64,000 bases of DNA from Cohaesibacter marisflavi (GCF_900115225.1 NZ_FOVR01000004.1:248001-312000), one strand, 5' to 3'; shown: positions 1 to 9,123, numbered from the stretch's first letter. Numbers and translations are program-made. The notes: a model not told the origin generated them from the sequence alone.

Positions 1-201
1 GCCTGTTCATCCAGGTGCAGGCAATCAACTTCTCCCCTTTGGCCTGCAACTGGCACGCATCCACGTGCCTAAATGACGCTACAGAATCGCAAAACCGCGC
101 TTTTTGCGCTCATAAAGCCGCAAGAGGGCTTGCAATTGCAGCGAAATTCGTGTGTCTCAGGGGCAAAGAAAACGCGTCGTAATTTGTGTCAGGGATCCAC
201 T
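1..201. other. Region upstream of purM
   Basis: No gene is visible. It contains a 7-bp hairpin (CGCAAAA at 88-94 with TTTTGCG at 102-108) and a 10-bp palindrome TGCAATTGCA at about 129-139. Either could be regulatory for purM, but I recognise neither. The purM reading frame stays open back to position 73, but the residues encoded there do not look like PurM. Confidence 0.3.
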
Positions 202-1293
202 ATGTCCGATCAGACCCAAGAATCTAAATCCTCCGCCCCAAACAACCTAACCTACGCAGATGCCGGCGTGGATATTGATGCGGGCAACGCCCTGGTCAAG
301 GCCATCAAACCCATCGTCAAGGCCACGGCTCGGTCAGGATCGGACACCGAAATTGGCGGCTTCGGTGGCTTGTTCGACCTGAAGGCGGCAGGCTTCACCG
401 ACCCGGTGCTGGTGGCGGCCAACGATGGTGTAGGCACAAAGCTGAAAGTCGCAATCGAAACCGGCAAGCATGACACCGTCGGCATCGATCTGGTTGCCAT
501 GTGCGTCAACGATCTTGTTGTTCAGGGCGCCGAGCCTCTGTTCTTCCTTGACTATTTTGCCACTGGCAAACTTGATGTCGAAGCGGCGACCGATGTGATC
601 GCAGGCATTGCCGAGGGCTGCAAGCAAGCCAACTGTGCTTTGATCGGTGGTGAAACCGCCGAAATGCCCGGCATGTATGCCAAGGACGATTATGATCTGG
701 CAGGCTTTGCCGTAGGGGCTGCCGAACGCGGCACGCTGTTGCCCAAGGATGTCAAAGCAGGCGATGTCCTCATCGGGCTGGCCTCATCGGGCGTTCATTC
801 CAATGGCTTCTCGCTGGTGCGCCGCATTCTGGAAGCAAACAAGCTGACTTTTGACAGCCCGGCTTCCTTTGCTGATGGCAAGTCCATTGGCGAAGCCCTG
901 CTGGAGCCGACCCGCATTTATGTGCGCTCCACCCTCAAGGCCATTCGCGAAACAGGCGGCGTCAAGGCACTGGCTCACATCACCGGTGGCGGCTTCCCTG
1001 AAAATATCCCGCGCGTCCTGCCTGACGGTCTGGCTGCCCATCTTGATCTCGCCGCAGTTACGCCTCCGCCAGTCTTTGGCTGGTTGCAGAAACTGGGAGG
1101 TGTTGCCGACAAGGAAATGCTGCGCACCTTTAACTGCGGTGTCGGCATGATCATCGTCGCCGAGCCAGAAAAAGCAGATGCCGTGATCGCCACTCTTGGC
1201 GAAGCAGGCGAAGCCCCCTTCAAGCTGGGCACGCTGGCAGACCGCGAAGACGATGCGGTCGTCTATGACAGCATGATCAATTTCGGGAGCTAA
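202..1293 (+). CDS. purM: Phosphoribosylformylglycinamidine cyclo-ligase (AIR synthetase)
   Basis: PurM closes the imidazole ring: FGAM plus ATP gives aminoimidazole ribonucleotide in cytosolic purine synthesis. The 363-residue product has the family's ATP-grasp-free PurM fold signatures: a glycine-rich N-terminal strand (GGFGGLF), the stretch [25 protein letters not shown], and the C-terminal [11 protein letters not shown]-like motif ([13 protein letters not shown]). The frame is open from 73, but I place the start at 202. AGGGA lies 6 nt upstream, MSDQTQES matches the usual N-terminal length, and the upstream residues are not conserved-looking. purN follows after 6 nt, so the two are surely co-transcribed. 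Confidence 0.96.
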   Translation: MSDQTQESKSSAPNNLTYADAGVDIDAGNALVKAIKPIVKATARSGSDTEIGGFGGLFDLKAAGFTDPVLVAANDGVGTKLKVAIETGKHDTVGIDLVAMCVNDLVVQGAEPLFFLDYFATGKLDVEAATDVIAGIAEGCKQANCALIGGETAEMPGMYAKDDYDLAGFAVGAAERGTLLPKDVKAGDVLIGLASSGVHSNGFSLVRRILEANKLTFDSPASFADGKSIGEALLEPTRIYVRSTLKAIRETGGVKALAHITGGGFPENIPRVLPDGLAAHLDLAAVTPPPVFGWLQKLGGVADKEMLRTFNCGVGMIIVAEPEKADAVIATLGEAGEAPFKLGTLADREDDAVVYDSMINFGS

Positions 1294-1299
1294 GCCGTC

Positions 1300-1962
1300 A
1301 TGTCCAAGGCAAAAAAGCGCACCGCGATCCTGATTTCAGGGCGCGGTAGCAACATGACCGCGATTCTCGAAGCCGCAAGAGCAGAAGACTATCCCGCCGA
1401 CATCGCCCTCGTGCTGGCCAACAATGCCGACGCCAAGGGCCTTGAAACCGCCGCGCGTGAAGGCATCGCCACGGCCGTTGTCGATCATCGCCCCTTCAAG
1501 GGCGACCGCGAGGCGTTTGATGCGGAAATCCAGTCCGTGCTGGAAGCCAATGACATCGAACTGGTGGTGCTCGCCGGTTTCATGCGTATTCTGACGCCGG
1601 GCTTCGTGGAAAAGTGGCATGATCGCATGCTCAACATCCACCCCTCGCTGCTTCCATCCTTCAAGGGTCTACATACCCATCAGCGCGCCATCGACACAGG
1701 CTGCCGCCTTGCCGGTTGCACCGTGCATTTCGTCCGCGCCGATATGGATTCCGGCCCCATCATCACGCAGGCCGCCGTACCGGTTCTGGATGATGACGAC
1801 GAAGACAGCTTGGCCGCACGCATCCTCGTTATGGAGCACAAGGTCTATCCGCGCGCGCTGGCACTGGTCGCAGCCGACCGCACACGCGTTGATGGCATGC
1901 GCGTGATCATAAAAGAAGACGAAGACGACAAGCAGCCCACAGACCGCTTTCTCTTCCACTAG
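1300..1962 (+). CDS. purN: Phosphoribosylglycinamide formyltransferase
   Basis: PurN transfers a formyl group from 10-formyl-THF to GAR, the third step of purine synthesis. The 220-residue protein starts with the nucleotide-binding strand ILISGRGSNM. It carries the catalytic block NIHPSLLPSFKG (Asn and His) and the later Asp in ADMDSGPII. Length fits the single-domain bacterial enzyme. It begins 6 nt after the purM stop and is followed by a strong bidirectional terminator. The last ~20 residues are rich in Asp, Glu and Lys, a small lineage-specific tail. Confidence 0.96.
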   Translation: MSKAKKRTAILISGRGSNMTAILEAARAEDYPADIALVLANNADAKGLETAAREGIATAVVDHRPFKGDREAFDAEIQSVLEANDIELVVLAGFMRILTPGFVEKWHDRMLNIHPSLLPSFKGLHTHQRAIDTGCRLAGCTVHFVRADMDSGPIITQAAVPVLDDDDEDSLAARILVMEHKVYPRALALVAADRTRVDGMRVIIKEDEDDKQPTDRFLFH

Positions 1963-1990
1963 GGCATAAAGCCTGCCCAGATCAAACAAA

Positions 1991-2030
1991 AAAGCCGATG
2001 AATGAAATATCCATTCATCGGCTTTTTCAT
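1991..2030. terminator. Bidirectional terminator, purN / small secreted protein
   Basis: A 14-bp perfect stem, AAAGCCGATGAATG (1991-2004) with CATTCATCGGCTTT (2012-2025), is flanked by A-rich and T-rich tracts on both sides. It sits between convergent genes and can serve both. Confidence 0.9.
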
Positions 2031-2052
2031 TTCTCAAATCAGCAACTTGGAA

Positions 2053-2370
2053 CTATTTGTTACAGGACGCATAGTTACTCAAAATCGTACGCTTCTGGCC
2101 CCAGCCCGGCTTGCCGCTCTTAAGAGCGCGTTCAAGATCCTTGCCCTCAAGACTATCCACGAACTCTTTGGCGGCACATTTGCAAGCAGAGAGAATGCCA
2201 TCCGTCTCGCCATCCTTGGCCTTGGGCCAACGATCATACAGGCAGAAATCCACGACGCGCGCGCGATAAAGATCTTTGGTCAAACCATCCGCCTTGGCCG
2301 GAGCGCCAAGCATCGTCAAGGAGATCGCAGCCGCAGCCAAAACAGAGTAACCGCTTCCAAATCTGAACAT
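2053..2370 (-). CDS. Small secreted protein of unknown function
   Basis: I do not recognise this 105-residue protein. The frame is open to 2463, but the start at 2370 is preferred. GAGGGA lies 7 nt upstream and the product then begins with a clear signal peptide (MFRFGSGYSVLAAAAISLTM, probable cleavage after AKA near residue 28). The mature part is about 77 residues with four Cys, in FCLYDRW, ACKCAAKEF and NYASCNK. They could form two disulfides in the periplasm, or CxC could bind metal. It stands alone between two terminators (after purN and after ndk). The signal peptide, ribosome binding site and terminators argue that it is real. Its function is open. Confidence 0.72.
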   Translation of the reverse strand: MFRFGSGYSVLAAAAISLTMLGAPAKADGLTKDLYRARVVDFCLYDRWPKAKDGETDGILSACKCAAKEFVDSLEGKDLERALKSGKPGWGQKRTILSNYASCNK

Positions 2371-2494
2371 GAATATTCCCTCAAAAAGTAAAACCGATGT
2401 CGCCAATTTACTGATTCCATTCATGAGAGCAATCCGGCAGGCCAATTTTACGGCCCAAATCAAACAATTGTCATCAAATGACAGATCTGAATAT

Positions 2495-2528
2495 AGAAAA
2501 GCCCCCGACCCTCAAGGCTCGGAGGCTT
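2495..2528 (-). terminator. ndk terminator
   Basis: On the minus strand AAGCCTCCGA pairs with TCGGGGGCTT (one mismatch; 2501-2528) around a 10-nt loop and is followed by TTTTC. It lies 26 nt past the ndk stop. Confidence 0.75.
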
Positions 2529-2553
2529 GAATCAGCGAACCAGATGGTCTGGC

Positions 2554-2976
2554 TTATCCGACGATCTCATCATCGGAAAAGAAGAACTGAATTTCCCGCG
2601 CAGCGCTTTCCGGTGAATCAGATCCGTGGACCGAGTTCTCGCTCATGGAAAGGGCGAATTCCTTACGGATGGTTCCCTCATCGGCCTCTTCAGGATTCGT
2701 CTTGCCCATCACTTCCCGGTTAAGAAGAATGGCATTCTCACTTTCAAGAACCTGAACGATAACCGGTTCGGAGATCATGAAATTCACGAGCCCCGCAAAG
2801 AATGGCTTGCCCTGATGCTCGGCATAAAAGCCTTCGGCCTGCTCTTTGCTCATACGGATGCGCTTGGAGGCAACGACGCGCAATCCAGCCTCTTCCAGCT
2901 TGGCTGTGATCTTGCCGGTCAGATTGCGCTTTGTTGCATCTGGTTTGATAATGGAAAAAGTGCGTTCGATAGCCAT
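2554..2976 (-). CDS. ndk: Nucleoside diphosphate kinase
   Basis: Ndk moves the gamma-phosphate of ATP to nucleoside diphosphates through a phospho-histidine and so balances the NTP pools. The 140-residue length is standard. The N-terminus [12 protein letters not shown] is typical. The active-site signature NSVHGSDS places the catalytic His at residue 117, and the Arg/Lys nucleotide-binding positions around KPDA and NREVMG are present. The gene is monocistronic, with its own terminator. Its position at the head of the ABC-F/holC/pepA series is the usual one in Hyphomicrobiales. Confidence 0.97.
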   Translation of the reverse strand: MAIERTFSIIKPDATKRNLTGKITAKLEEAGLRVVASKRIRMSKEQAEGFYAEHQGKPFFAGLVNFMISEPVIVQVLESENAILLNREVMGKTNPEEADEGTIRKEFALSMSENSVHGSDSPESAAREIQFFFSDDEIVG

Positions 2977-3170
2977 GGTATCTCCCCTCTTGACTTTGCT
3001 TCACCATAGCCGACGCACCTCTTCCCTGCGTCAGCAGGTTGCATTGCGCCGCTGTATAGCCTGCCCCCAAAGCACCCGCAAGAAAAAACCAGCCGAAACG
3101 CGAACGAAACCAAATAGACGCGAATTTATATTCACTTGGACACAAAGAAGATCAGAACTACACAAGTGAA

Positions 3171-3857
3171 TTATACTTTAGAACTACGCCCCAAGCCATC
3201 ATACAGATCCAAACAACGATCAAACCACTGTGCAACCGGATCATCTTCTTCTAACAGAACAAAGTCAGAGACCATACGCGCCCATTGGAATGAACCGAAA
3301 ATGCTGTAGTCCGCATAGAGAGGAGCATCGCCACCGAGAAATGCCTGATCGCGCAATGCAAGGCGCATGGGCAGAAGACTTTCTCGGAAAGCGTCAAGGC
3401 GGTCTGGAGAATGATCCGGTACCTCTTCGAGCGCACAGCCGAAGCGTTTCTCACGGGTGGTGCGGAAATAGGGTTGGTCCTTCTCATCCAACCGATTGTA
3501 AATATCCAGCAGACAAAAGCGAACCAGTTGCTTGTCGACAACGGCATTGGCCCAGCGATCAATGAAGTGCGCCATCTTCTGCCCGCCTTCTCCGCCAAAC
3601 AGCGAGGGCAGATCCGGGTATGTATCTTCCAGATATAAAGCGATGGCAAAAGAATCCCGAACGACAGTGTCACCATCAGCTATCACAGGAACAGTGGTCT
3701 GCCCACCTCCCTCAATGGACTTGATCTCGGTAAACAGCGTCGCAACCGTTTCCACCTCAAGTCCCTTGTGAGCCAGAGCCATGCGGGTGCGCCAACAGGC
3801 TGGAGAAAAACGAAGGGCCCTGTCTGCGGTACACAAATCGTATAGCTTGATCGTCAT
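3171..3857 (-). CDS. LigE-like glutathione S-transferase (beta-etherase family)
   Basis: This 228-residue GST has an N-terminal thioredoxin-like domain with the block ALRFSPACWRTRMALAHKGL, which closely resembles the N-terminus of the sphingomonad beta-etherase LigE, and VPVI-x-DSFAIALYLE, the glutathione-gamma-glutamyl contact region. The helical C-terminal domain follows (about residues 85-220). LigE cleaves lignin beta-aryl ethers with glutathione, but many Hyphomicrobiales carry such homologues without lignin metabolism, so the substrate is unknown. The frame is open upstream to 3977. GAGGA just before the tandem ATG codons at 3860 and 3857 decides the start, and I use the second for better spacing. 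It is divergent from the ABC-F gene. Confidence 0.85.
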   Translation of the reverse strand: MTIKLYDLCTADRALRFSPACWRTRMALAHKGLEVETVATLFTEIKSIEGGGQTTVPVIADGDTVVRDSFAIALYLEDTYPDLPSLFGGEGGQKMAHFIDRWANAVVDKQLVRFCLLDIYNRLDEKDQPYFRTTREKRFGCALEEVPDHSPDRLDAFRESLLPMRLALRDQAFLGGDAPLYADYSIFGSFQWARMVSDFVLLEEDDPVAQWFDRCLDLYDGLGRSSKV

Positions 3858-4058
3858 CATACATTCCTCAAAGGGTTTCGGGGCTGCGCATAATGCAGGG
3901 AGCGAGCCAGATTGGCCAGCACAAGTTGCAAAAAAATTGCTCTTTGTCCTCAAGGCACGCGAAACAGTTGTATTCACTGTTGCAAAAAAGGATCAAGCCA
4001 AGAGATTGCATCGGCAGCGATTGCCATCGACGATGAAATAAGGCAAAAGGCACCCATT

Positions 4059-5939
4059 ATGCTGCATATCAATAACCTCACCTATCGCATCGCTGGCCGG
4101 ACACTGCTGGAATATGCCACGCTCGTTGTTCCCGAAGGCTGTAAAATGGGCCTCGTCGGGCGCAATGGCACGGGCAAATCCACCCTGTTCAAGCTACTGG
4201 TCGGAGACATCGCGCCCGAAAGCGGCACGGCCACGATTCGCAGAGGCGCGCGCGTCGGTCAGGTTGCGCAGGAAGCGCCCGCGTCTGAAGAAAGCCTGCT
4301 TGAATTCGTCCTGAAGGCTGATCTGGAGCGCGCCCGTCTGCTCGCCGAATCCGAAACGGCAACCGATCCGGAACGGATTGCGGAAATCCAGCTGCGCCTT
4401 GCCGATATCGGCGCCCATTCCGCCGAAGCACGCGCCGCAACCATCCTGCATGGGCTGGGGTTTGATGCTGAGGCGCAGGCCCGCCCCACAGCCGATTTTT
4501 CCGGCGGCTGGCGCATGCGTGTCGCGCTCGCTGCCATTCTCTTTTCCGAACCGGATTTGTTGTTGCTCGACGAGCCGACCAACTATCTCGACCTTGAGGG
4601 TACCCTGTGGCTGGAAAATTACATCTCCCGCTATCCTTACACGGTGATGATCATCAGCCATGACCGCGACCTGCTCAACAAGGCCGTGGACCATATCGCC
4701 CATCTCGATCAGTTGAAGCTGACTGCCTATCGCGGCGGCTATGACAATTTTGAGCGCACCCGTCGTGAGCAGCTTGAGTTGCAGCAGAAGATGCGCACCA
4801 AGCAGATAGAGCAGCGCAAACATATGGAAGCCTTCGTAGAACGCTTCCGCTACAAAGCCTCAAAGGCCAAGCAAGCACAGAGCCGCCTGAAAGCGCTGGA
4901 GAAAATGTCTCCCATTGCAGCGGTGATGGAAGATCACGTCAAGCCGATCCATTTTCCCAATCCGGAAAAAGGCCTTGCCCCACCGATCATTCGGTTAGAG
5001 AAGGCGTCTGTCGGCTATGAAGACAGCAAACCGATCCTCAGGAATATGAACTTGCGCATTGACCCAGATGATCGGCTGGCGCTTCTGGGGGCCAACGGCA
5101 ACGGCAAATCCACCTTTGCCAAGCTGATTTCCGACCGTTTGGACGTTCAGGACGGTACCATTTTCCGCGCGGGCAAGCTCAAGATCGCCTTCTTTGCCCA
5201 GCATCAGCTGGATGAACTGCGCCCCAATGACAGCGCCTATGACCATGTGCGAACCCTGATGCCGGATGCCACCGAACCCAAGGTGCGGGCACGCGTCGCC
5301 CAAATGGGCCTTGGCACAGAAAAGATGGATATTGCAGCCAAGAGCCTTTCAGGAGGTGAAAAGGCCCGCCTTTTGCTGGGGCTAGCCACCTTCGATGGTC
5401 CGCATCTGCTCATCCTTGACGAACCGACCAACCATCTTGATATCGACAGCCGCGAAGCGCTGGTCCATGCCATCAACGACTATGAAGGCGCCGTGTTGCT
5501 GATCTCCCATGACCGGCACTTGCTGGAAGCCTGCGTGGATCGCCTGTGGCTGGTGCATGATGGCACCTGCAAACCCTATGATGGCGATCTGGAAGACTAT
5601 CGCCGCCTGTTGCTCAGCTCTCGCAACAGCCCAGACAGCACGCAAAAGGAAAAGGCGGCGGCCAACGAGGCCAATCAGGCACAGGAAAAACGTCGTTCCG
5701 CCGCTGAAAAGCGCAAGGAGCAGGCCCCCTTGCGCCGCAAGATTCAAGCAGCAGAGCGCGACATGGACAAGATCCGCGACCGCATGAGCAAGATCGATGA
5801 CATGCTTGCCGATCCGGACCTTTTCGCCAAATTCCCTGAAAAAGGCGCAAAACTCTCCAAGGACCGCTCCGACCTCGCCACTCTGCTGGACAAGCTGGAA
5901 GAAAAGTGGCTGGAAATGTCCGAAGAGATCGAGGAATGA
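4059..5939 (+). CDS. ABC-F family ATPase (Uup/EttA-like, ribosome-associated)
   Basis: The 626-residue protein has two ABC ATPase domains and no membrane segments. The first has Walker A GRNGTGKS, signature FSGGWRMR and Walker B LLLDEPTNYLD. The second has GANGNGKS, LSGGEKARL and LILDEPTNHLD. Between them lies the Arg/Lys/Gln-rich ABC-F linker (residues about 240-300), and the C-terminus is a charged coiled coil as in Uup. ABC-F proteins act at the ribosomal E site to rescue or regulate stalled translation. The start at 4059 gives MLHINNLTYRI, the conventional N-terminus; the longer open frame to 3912 is not conserved-looking. The VOC gene follows 16 nt later. Confidence 0.93.
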   Translation: MLHINNLTYRIAGRTLLEYATLVVPEGCKMGLVGRNGTGKSTLFKLLVGDIAPESGTATIRRGARVGQVAQEAPASEESLLEFVLKADLERARLLAESETATDPERIAEIQLRLADIGAHSAEARAATILHGLGFDAEAQARPTADFSGGWRMRVALAAILFSEPDLLLLDEPTNYLDLEGTLWLENYISRYPYTVMIISHDRDLLNKAVDHIAHLDQLKLTAYRGGYDNFERTRREQLELQQKMRTKQIEQRKHMEAFVERFRYKASKAKQAQSRLKALEKMSPIAAVMEDHVKPIHFPNPEKGLAPPIIRLEKASVGYEDSKPILRNMNLRIDPDDRLALLGANGNGKSTFAKLISDRLDVQDGTIFRAGKLKIAFFAQHQLDELRPNDSAYDHVRTLMPDATEPKVRARVAQMGLGTEKMDIAAKSLSGGEKARLLLGLATFDGPHLLILDEPTNHLDIDSREALVHAINDYEGAVLLISHDRHLLEACVDRLWLVHDGTCKPYDGDLEDYRRLLLSSRNSPDSTQKEKAAANEANQAQEKRRSAAEKRKEQAPLRRKIQAAERDMDKIRDRMSKIDDMLADPDLFAKFPEKGAKLSKDRSDLATLLDKLEEKWLEMSEEIEE

Positions 5940-5955
5940 TCCAGAAAAGGCGAAT

Positions 5956-6360
5956 ATGATGTCTCAATCCATGTCCCTTATTGCCATTGTCGTGCGTGAC
6001 TATGACGAGGCGATTGCCTTTTATACCGAAAAGCTCGGCTTCGAGCTGATTGATGACACCTATCAGCCCGAGCAGGACAAACGCTGGGTCGTGGTACGCC
6101 CCAAGGGAGAAGGCAAAACATCTCTGTTGCTGGCCCGCGCCAAAAATGAGCACGAGGCAGGCTATATCGGCGATCAGGCAGGAGGCCGTGTGTTCCTCTT
6201 CCTTGAGACAGACGATTTCTGGCGCGACTATGCTCTTTATCAGGAGCGGGGCATCTCCTTCATAAGACCGCCTCTGGAAGCAGACTATGGCACCGTTGCG
6301 GTCTTTGAAGACCTTTATGGCAACCTCTGGGATCTGGTTGAATATTCCACGCCCCACTAA
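5956..6360 (+). CDS. VOC family protein (glyoxalase/dioxygenase superfamily)
   Basis: This 134-residue, two-beta-alpha-beta-module protein begins SLIAIVVRDYDEAIAFYTEKLGFEL, the standard VOC opening, and ends FEDLYGNLWDLVEY, where Glu/Asp metal ligands usually sit. It could be a glyoxalase-like enzyme or an antibiotic-binding protein; the substrate cannot be told. AAGG lies 5 nt before the chosen ATG, with a second ATG immediately after. The 16-nt gap from the ABC-F gene suggests one transcript. A hairpin at 6363-6393 (CACCAT/ATGGTG plus TTTGCA/TGCAAA) follows the stop, without a T-run. Confidence 0.88.
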   Translation: MMSQSMSLIAIVVRDYDEAIAFYTEKLGFELIDDTYQPEQDKRWVVVRPKGEGKTSLLLARAKNEHEAGYIGDQAGGRVFLFLETDDFWRDYALYQERGISFIRPPLEADYGTVAVFEDLYGNLWDLVEYSTPH

Positions 6361-6448
6361 ACCACCATTTGCATTACCTGCAAACTTATGGTGACATTCT
6401 CCCAACGATCCGATCGCATCCCATAAGCGCCGGAGGGAGAGAACCATC

Positions 6449-7282
6449 ATGAAAACAGTCACATTCGCACATCAGGACGTTGTGCCCGCATTGGGGCAAG
6501 GCACTTGGTATATGGGCGACGATCCATCCCGCAAAGCGGATGAAGTCGCCTCCTTGCGCCGCGGGGTCGAGTTGGGCATGACGCTCATCGATACAGCGGA
6601 AATGTATGGATCAGGCAAGTCGGAGCGCGTGGTGGGTGAAGCCATAGCCCCCATTCGCGATGATGTGTTTCTCGTCTCCAAGGTGTTGCCCTTCAATGCC
6701 AGTCATGAAGGCACACTCGAAGCATGCAAAGCTTCCCTCTCCCGTCTGGGTACAGACCGGCTGGATCTCTATTTGCTCCATTGGCCAGGCCCTCACCCGC
6801 TGGAAGAAACCATTGCGGCTTTCGAAGAGCTCCAGCAGGCAGGCAAGATCCGTCATTGGGGCGTTTCCAACTTCGATCCCAATGACATGACCGAACTGAT
6901 GAGTACGCAAGGCGGCGAACAGGTAGCGACCAATCAGGTGCTCTATAATCTCACCCGCCGCGGTATCGAATGGGATCTACTCCCCCAATCACAAGAAGAT
7001 GGCCTGCCCATCATGGCTTATTCGCCCATTGAGCAGGCCCGGCTGTTGTCAAGGCCGGAGCTTAAATCACTCGCCTCGGATCTGGATCTCACACCTGCTC
7101 AACTGGCTCTGGCTTGGGTTATTCGCAAATCCGGGATTGTGGCCATTCCCAAGGCAGGAACCGTAGCGCATGTGGAAGAAAACGCCCGCACGCTCGAAAT
7201 CGACCTTACTGATGAGACGCTTTCCGAGCTGGATCGTCTCTTCCCACCGCCAACCAGAGCAACCTCGCTGGCGATATTGTAA
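6449..7282 (+). CDS. Aldo/keto reductase
   Basis: The 277-residue NAD(P)H-dependent oxidoreductase has a complete catalytic tetrad: D48 (LIDTAEMYG), Y53, K78 (LVSKVLP) and H111 (YLLHWPG). GVSNFD and the C-terminal nucleotide-binding IPKAGTVAHVEENARTL are also present. The family reduces aldehydes and ketones such as methylglyoxal; the specific substrate is unknown. A strong GGAGGGAGAG site precedes the ATG. It is convergent with the lactate dehydrogenase gene. Confidence 0.92.
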   Translation: MKTVTFAHQDVVPALGQGTWYMGDDPSRKADEVASLRRGVELGMTLIDTAEMYGSGKSERVVGEAIAPIRDDVFLVSKVLPFNASHEGTLEACKASLSRLGTDRLDLYLLHWPGPHPLEETIAAFEELQQAGKIRHWGVSNFDPNDMTELMSTQGGEQVATNQVLYNLTRRGIEWDLLPQSQEDGLPIMAYSPIEQARLLSRPELKSLASDLDLTPAQLALAWVIRKSGIVAIPKAGTVAHVEENARTLEIDLTDETLSELDRLFPPPTRATSLAIL

Positions 7283-7320
7283 GCTGCATAGACTGGTATA
7301 GGCTGAATAGTGCAAACGAT

Positions 7321-7342
7321 GAAAAAGGGGCTCAACGCCCCT
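7321..7342 (-). terminator. Lactate dehydrogenase terminator
   Basis: On the minus strand AGGGGC-GTTGA-GCCCCT (7326-7342) is followed by TTTTC. The plus strand lacks a good T-run, so it serves mainly the minus-strand gene. Confidence 0.75.
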
Positions 7343-7370
7343 CTTGTCTGCTCTGGTATCTGATTTTACC

Positions 7371-8309
7371 TCAGCTGTGGAATTTGACGGCGTCGACAGT
7401 TTCCTTGAGCATGCTGGCCGACTTGCGCAAGGCTTCATGTTCGGCTTCATCAAGCTCGGGCAAAAGATCCAGCTCAATGCCGTTGCGTCCGATAACACGG
7501 GGAACAGAGAGCGCAACATGGCGCACCCCTTCCACATTCGGTGTCACGATTGAAAGCGAAAGCACCGCTTTCTCATCCTTGGCGATCGCCCTCACAATGC
7601 GTTCAAGCCCGGCACCGATGCCATACCACGTCGCCCCCTTGCCATTGATGATTGTGTAGGCAGCATTGCGCACATTATCGTCGATCCTGTCCTTGACGGA
7701 GGCGGTAAGCGGAAACTTGATATTGGCTGCGAACTCCTCGACGGACAAAGCCCCTGCCCGCGCAGACGACCAGGCAAGTATCTCACTATCTCCATGCTCG
7801 CCCAGCACATAGGCATGGACAGACTGAGGCGAAATGCCCAGATGATGCCCGATCAGATGGCGGAACCGCGCCGTATCCAGCATGGTGCCCGAACCGATCA
7901 CGCGATGCGGAGGAAGGCCGGACAGACGAGTGGCGATCTGGGTCATGATGTCAACCGGGTTGGAGGCAACCAGCAGAATGGCATCCGGAGCCACAGCCAG
8001 CACCTTGCCGATAATCTGCTTGAACACCTCGGCATTGCGCGCCAGAAGATCAATGCGGCTTTCTCCGGGTTTCTGCCCGACGCCAGCAGACAGAATCACG
8101 ATATCCGCTCCTTCAAGAGCATCATAATCGCCCGCAGTAACCACCGTTGAGGAGACAAAAGGCGTCGCATGCGCAATATCCTGGGCCTGCGCTATGGCAA
8201 ATTCGGGTTTGTAGTCGACAAAAACCACCTGACTGGCCGTGCCCCGCAAGGCCATCGCATAGCCCGCTGCCGAGCCGACCATACCTGCACCAACAATTCC
8301 AACCTTCAT
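7371..8309 (-). CDS. ldh: L-lactate dehydrogenase
   Basis: The 312-residue LDH/MDH-family enzyme has an N-terminal Rossmann fold (GAGMVG, residues 7-12; VDYK with D32 for NAD), ASNPVD at 115-120, and the catalytic LGEHGDSE with H172. The specificity loop reads GQKPGESR with Gln at residue 79. In this family Gln there favours pyruvate/lactate, while malate dehydrogenases have Arg. I therefore call it lactate dehydrogenase rather than malate dehydrogenase. AGGAGG precedes the ATG, and the transcript is monocistronic with its own terminator. Confidence 0.88.
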   Translation of the reverse strand: MKVGIVGAGMVGSAAGYAMALRGTASQVVFVDYKPEFAIAQAQDIAHATPFVSSTVVTAGDYDALEGADIVILSAGVGQKPGESRIDLLARNAEVFKQIIGKVLAVAPDAILLVASNPVDIMTQIATRLSGLPPHRVIGSGTMLDTARFRHLIGHHLGISPQSVHAYVLGEHGDSEILAWSSARAGALSVEEFAANIKFPLTASVKDRIDDNVRNAAYTIINGKGATWYGIGAGLERIVRAIAKDEKAVLSLSIVTPNVEGVRHVALSVPRVIGRNGIELDLLPELDEAEHEALRKSASMLKETVDAVKFHS

Positions 8310-8495
8310 GCATGCCTCCTGAAAAAGGGTTCGTCCACCATGATACTAACGTACATTCTGCCACTCTGCCACGGGATCAGGTCACTTATGCGTTAGACCA
8401 TTCACCCAGCTCTGCACGCAGAGCGCGCTCCATCAAGAAGCGACGCATAGTCAACGGCGCAATTGTGGCAAAAATTCCGCTTTCTTACTGGAATA

Positions 8496-8966
8496 TCAGG
8501 CTTTCTTTTCCCAGCCGCCTCTTGGTGTCTGTTGCCAGTAGGTGACGGGATATCCCGCTTCCTTAAGGGCTTTCCAGCTGATACGGGCTGCCTGCAAGGC
8601 TTCATTGCTTGAGCCGTCAAACATCAGAATCGCCCGCTCCAACCCTTCCAGAAGGGTGAGCTTTTCTTCCGGCCTTGCCCCATCGACGAAAAAGCGCACA
8701 TGCGCCTCGTTGGCGGCAGGCACTCCCTGCGGTGCAATGAGAATCGGCTGATGCTCCGCATGCGCCGAACCATGCAAGCCATGGGCGAGAAAACTGTCTT
8801 CCCGCCAGCTCCACAGGTGCGTGTCGAGCACATAGGCTCTTTCTTCACTGCCTGTCTGAACGAATGCGCGCCAGCCCTTCTCGAGACACTTCTCAAGCAA
8901 CACGGGCAACGTCGCCTCAAGAGGCTGCATTTGTAGATGATAGAAGAAAATCTCGGCCGGCATCAT
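8496..8966 (-). CDS. holC: DNA polymerase III subunit chi
   Basis: HolC is the clamp-loader accessory subunit that bridges the polymerase III holoenzyme to SSB. The 156-residue length is usual. Recognisable parts are EIFFYHLQ at the N-terminus, LLEKCLEKGWRAFV, the segment LDTHLWSWREDSFLAHG, and NEAHVRFFVDGA. The gene follows pepA on the same strand, a classical pairing. A terminator-like hairpin lies in the 157-nt gap, so holC may also have its own promoter. Two ATG codons in tandem (8966 and 8963) leave the exact start open by one residue. Confidence 0.92.
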   Translation of the reverse strand: MMPAEIFFYHLQMQPLEATLPVLLEKCLEKGWRAFVQTGSEERAYVLDTHLWSWREDSFLAHGLHGSAHAEHQPILIAPQGVPAANEAHVRFFVDGARPEEKLTLLEGLERAILMFDGSSNEALQAARISWKALKEAGYPVTYWQQTPRGGWEKKA

Positions 8967-9048
8967 TCATTTCCAAACAGGAGCGTTGTTTCCTGTCTAG
9001 CATGGACACCCCATCAAGCAACAGCCAGATAACGAAAAGGCAACCACG

Positions 9049-9075
9049 AAAAAGGGCCTGACATGGCCAGACCCT
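9049..9075 (-). terminator. pepA terminator
   Basis: On the minus strand AGGG-t-CTG / CAG-g-CCCT forms a stem (one internal mismatch) and is followed by TTTTTCG. It lies about 49 nt past the pepA stop and before holC. Confidence 0.6.
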
Positions 9076-9123
9076 CTGCATTCATTTGAAAAGCGCCAAA
9101 GATCGGCACCTTGTCCTAAGCCA

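Noticed and set aside
88-108. Hairpin upstream of purM as a riboswitch part
   Set aside because: A single 7-bp stem without any conserved riboswitch core.
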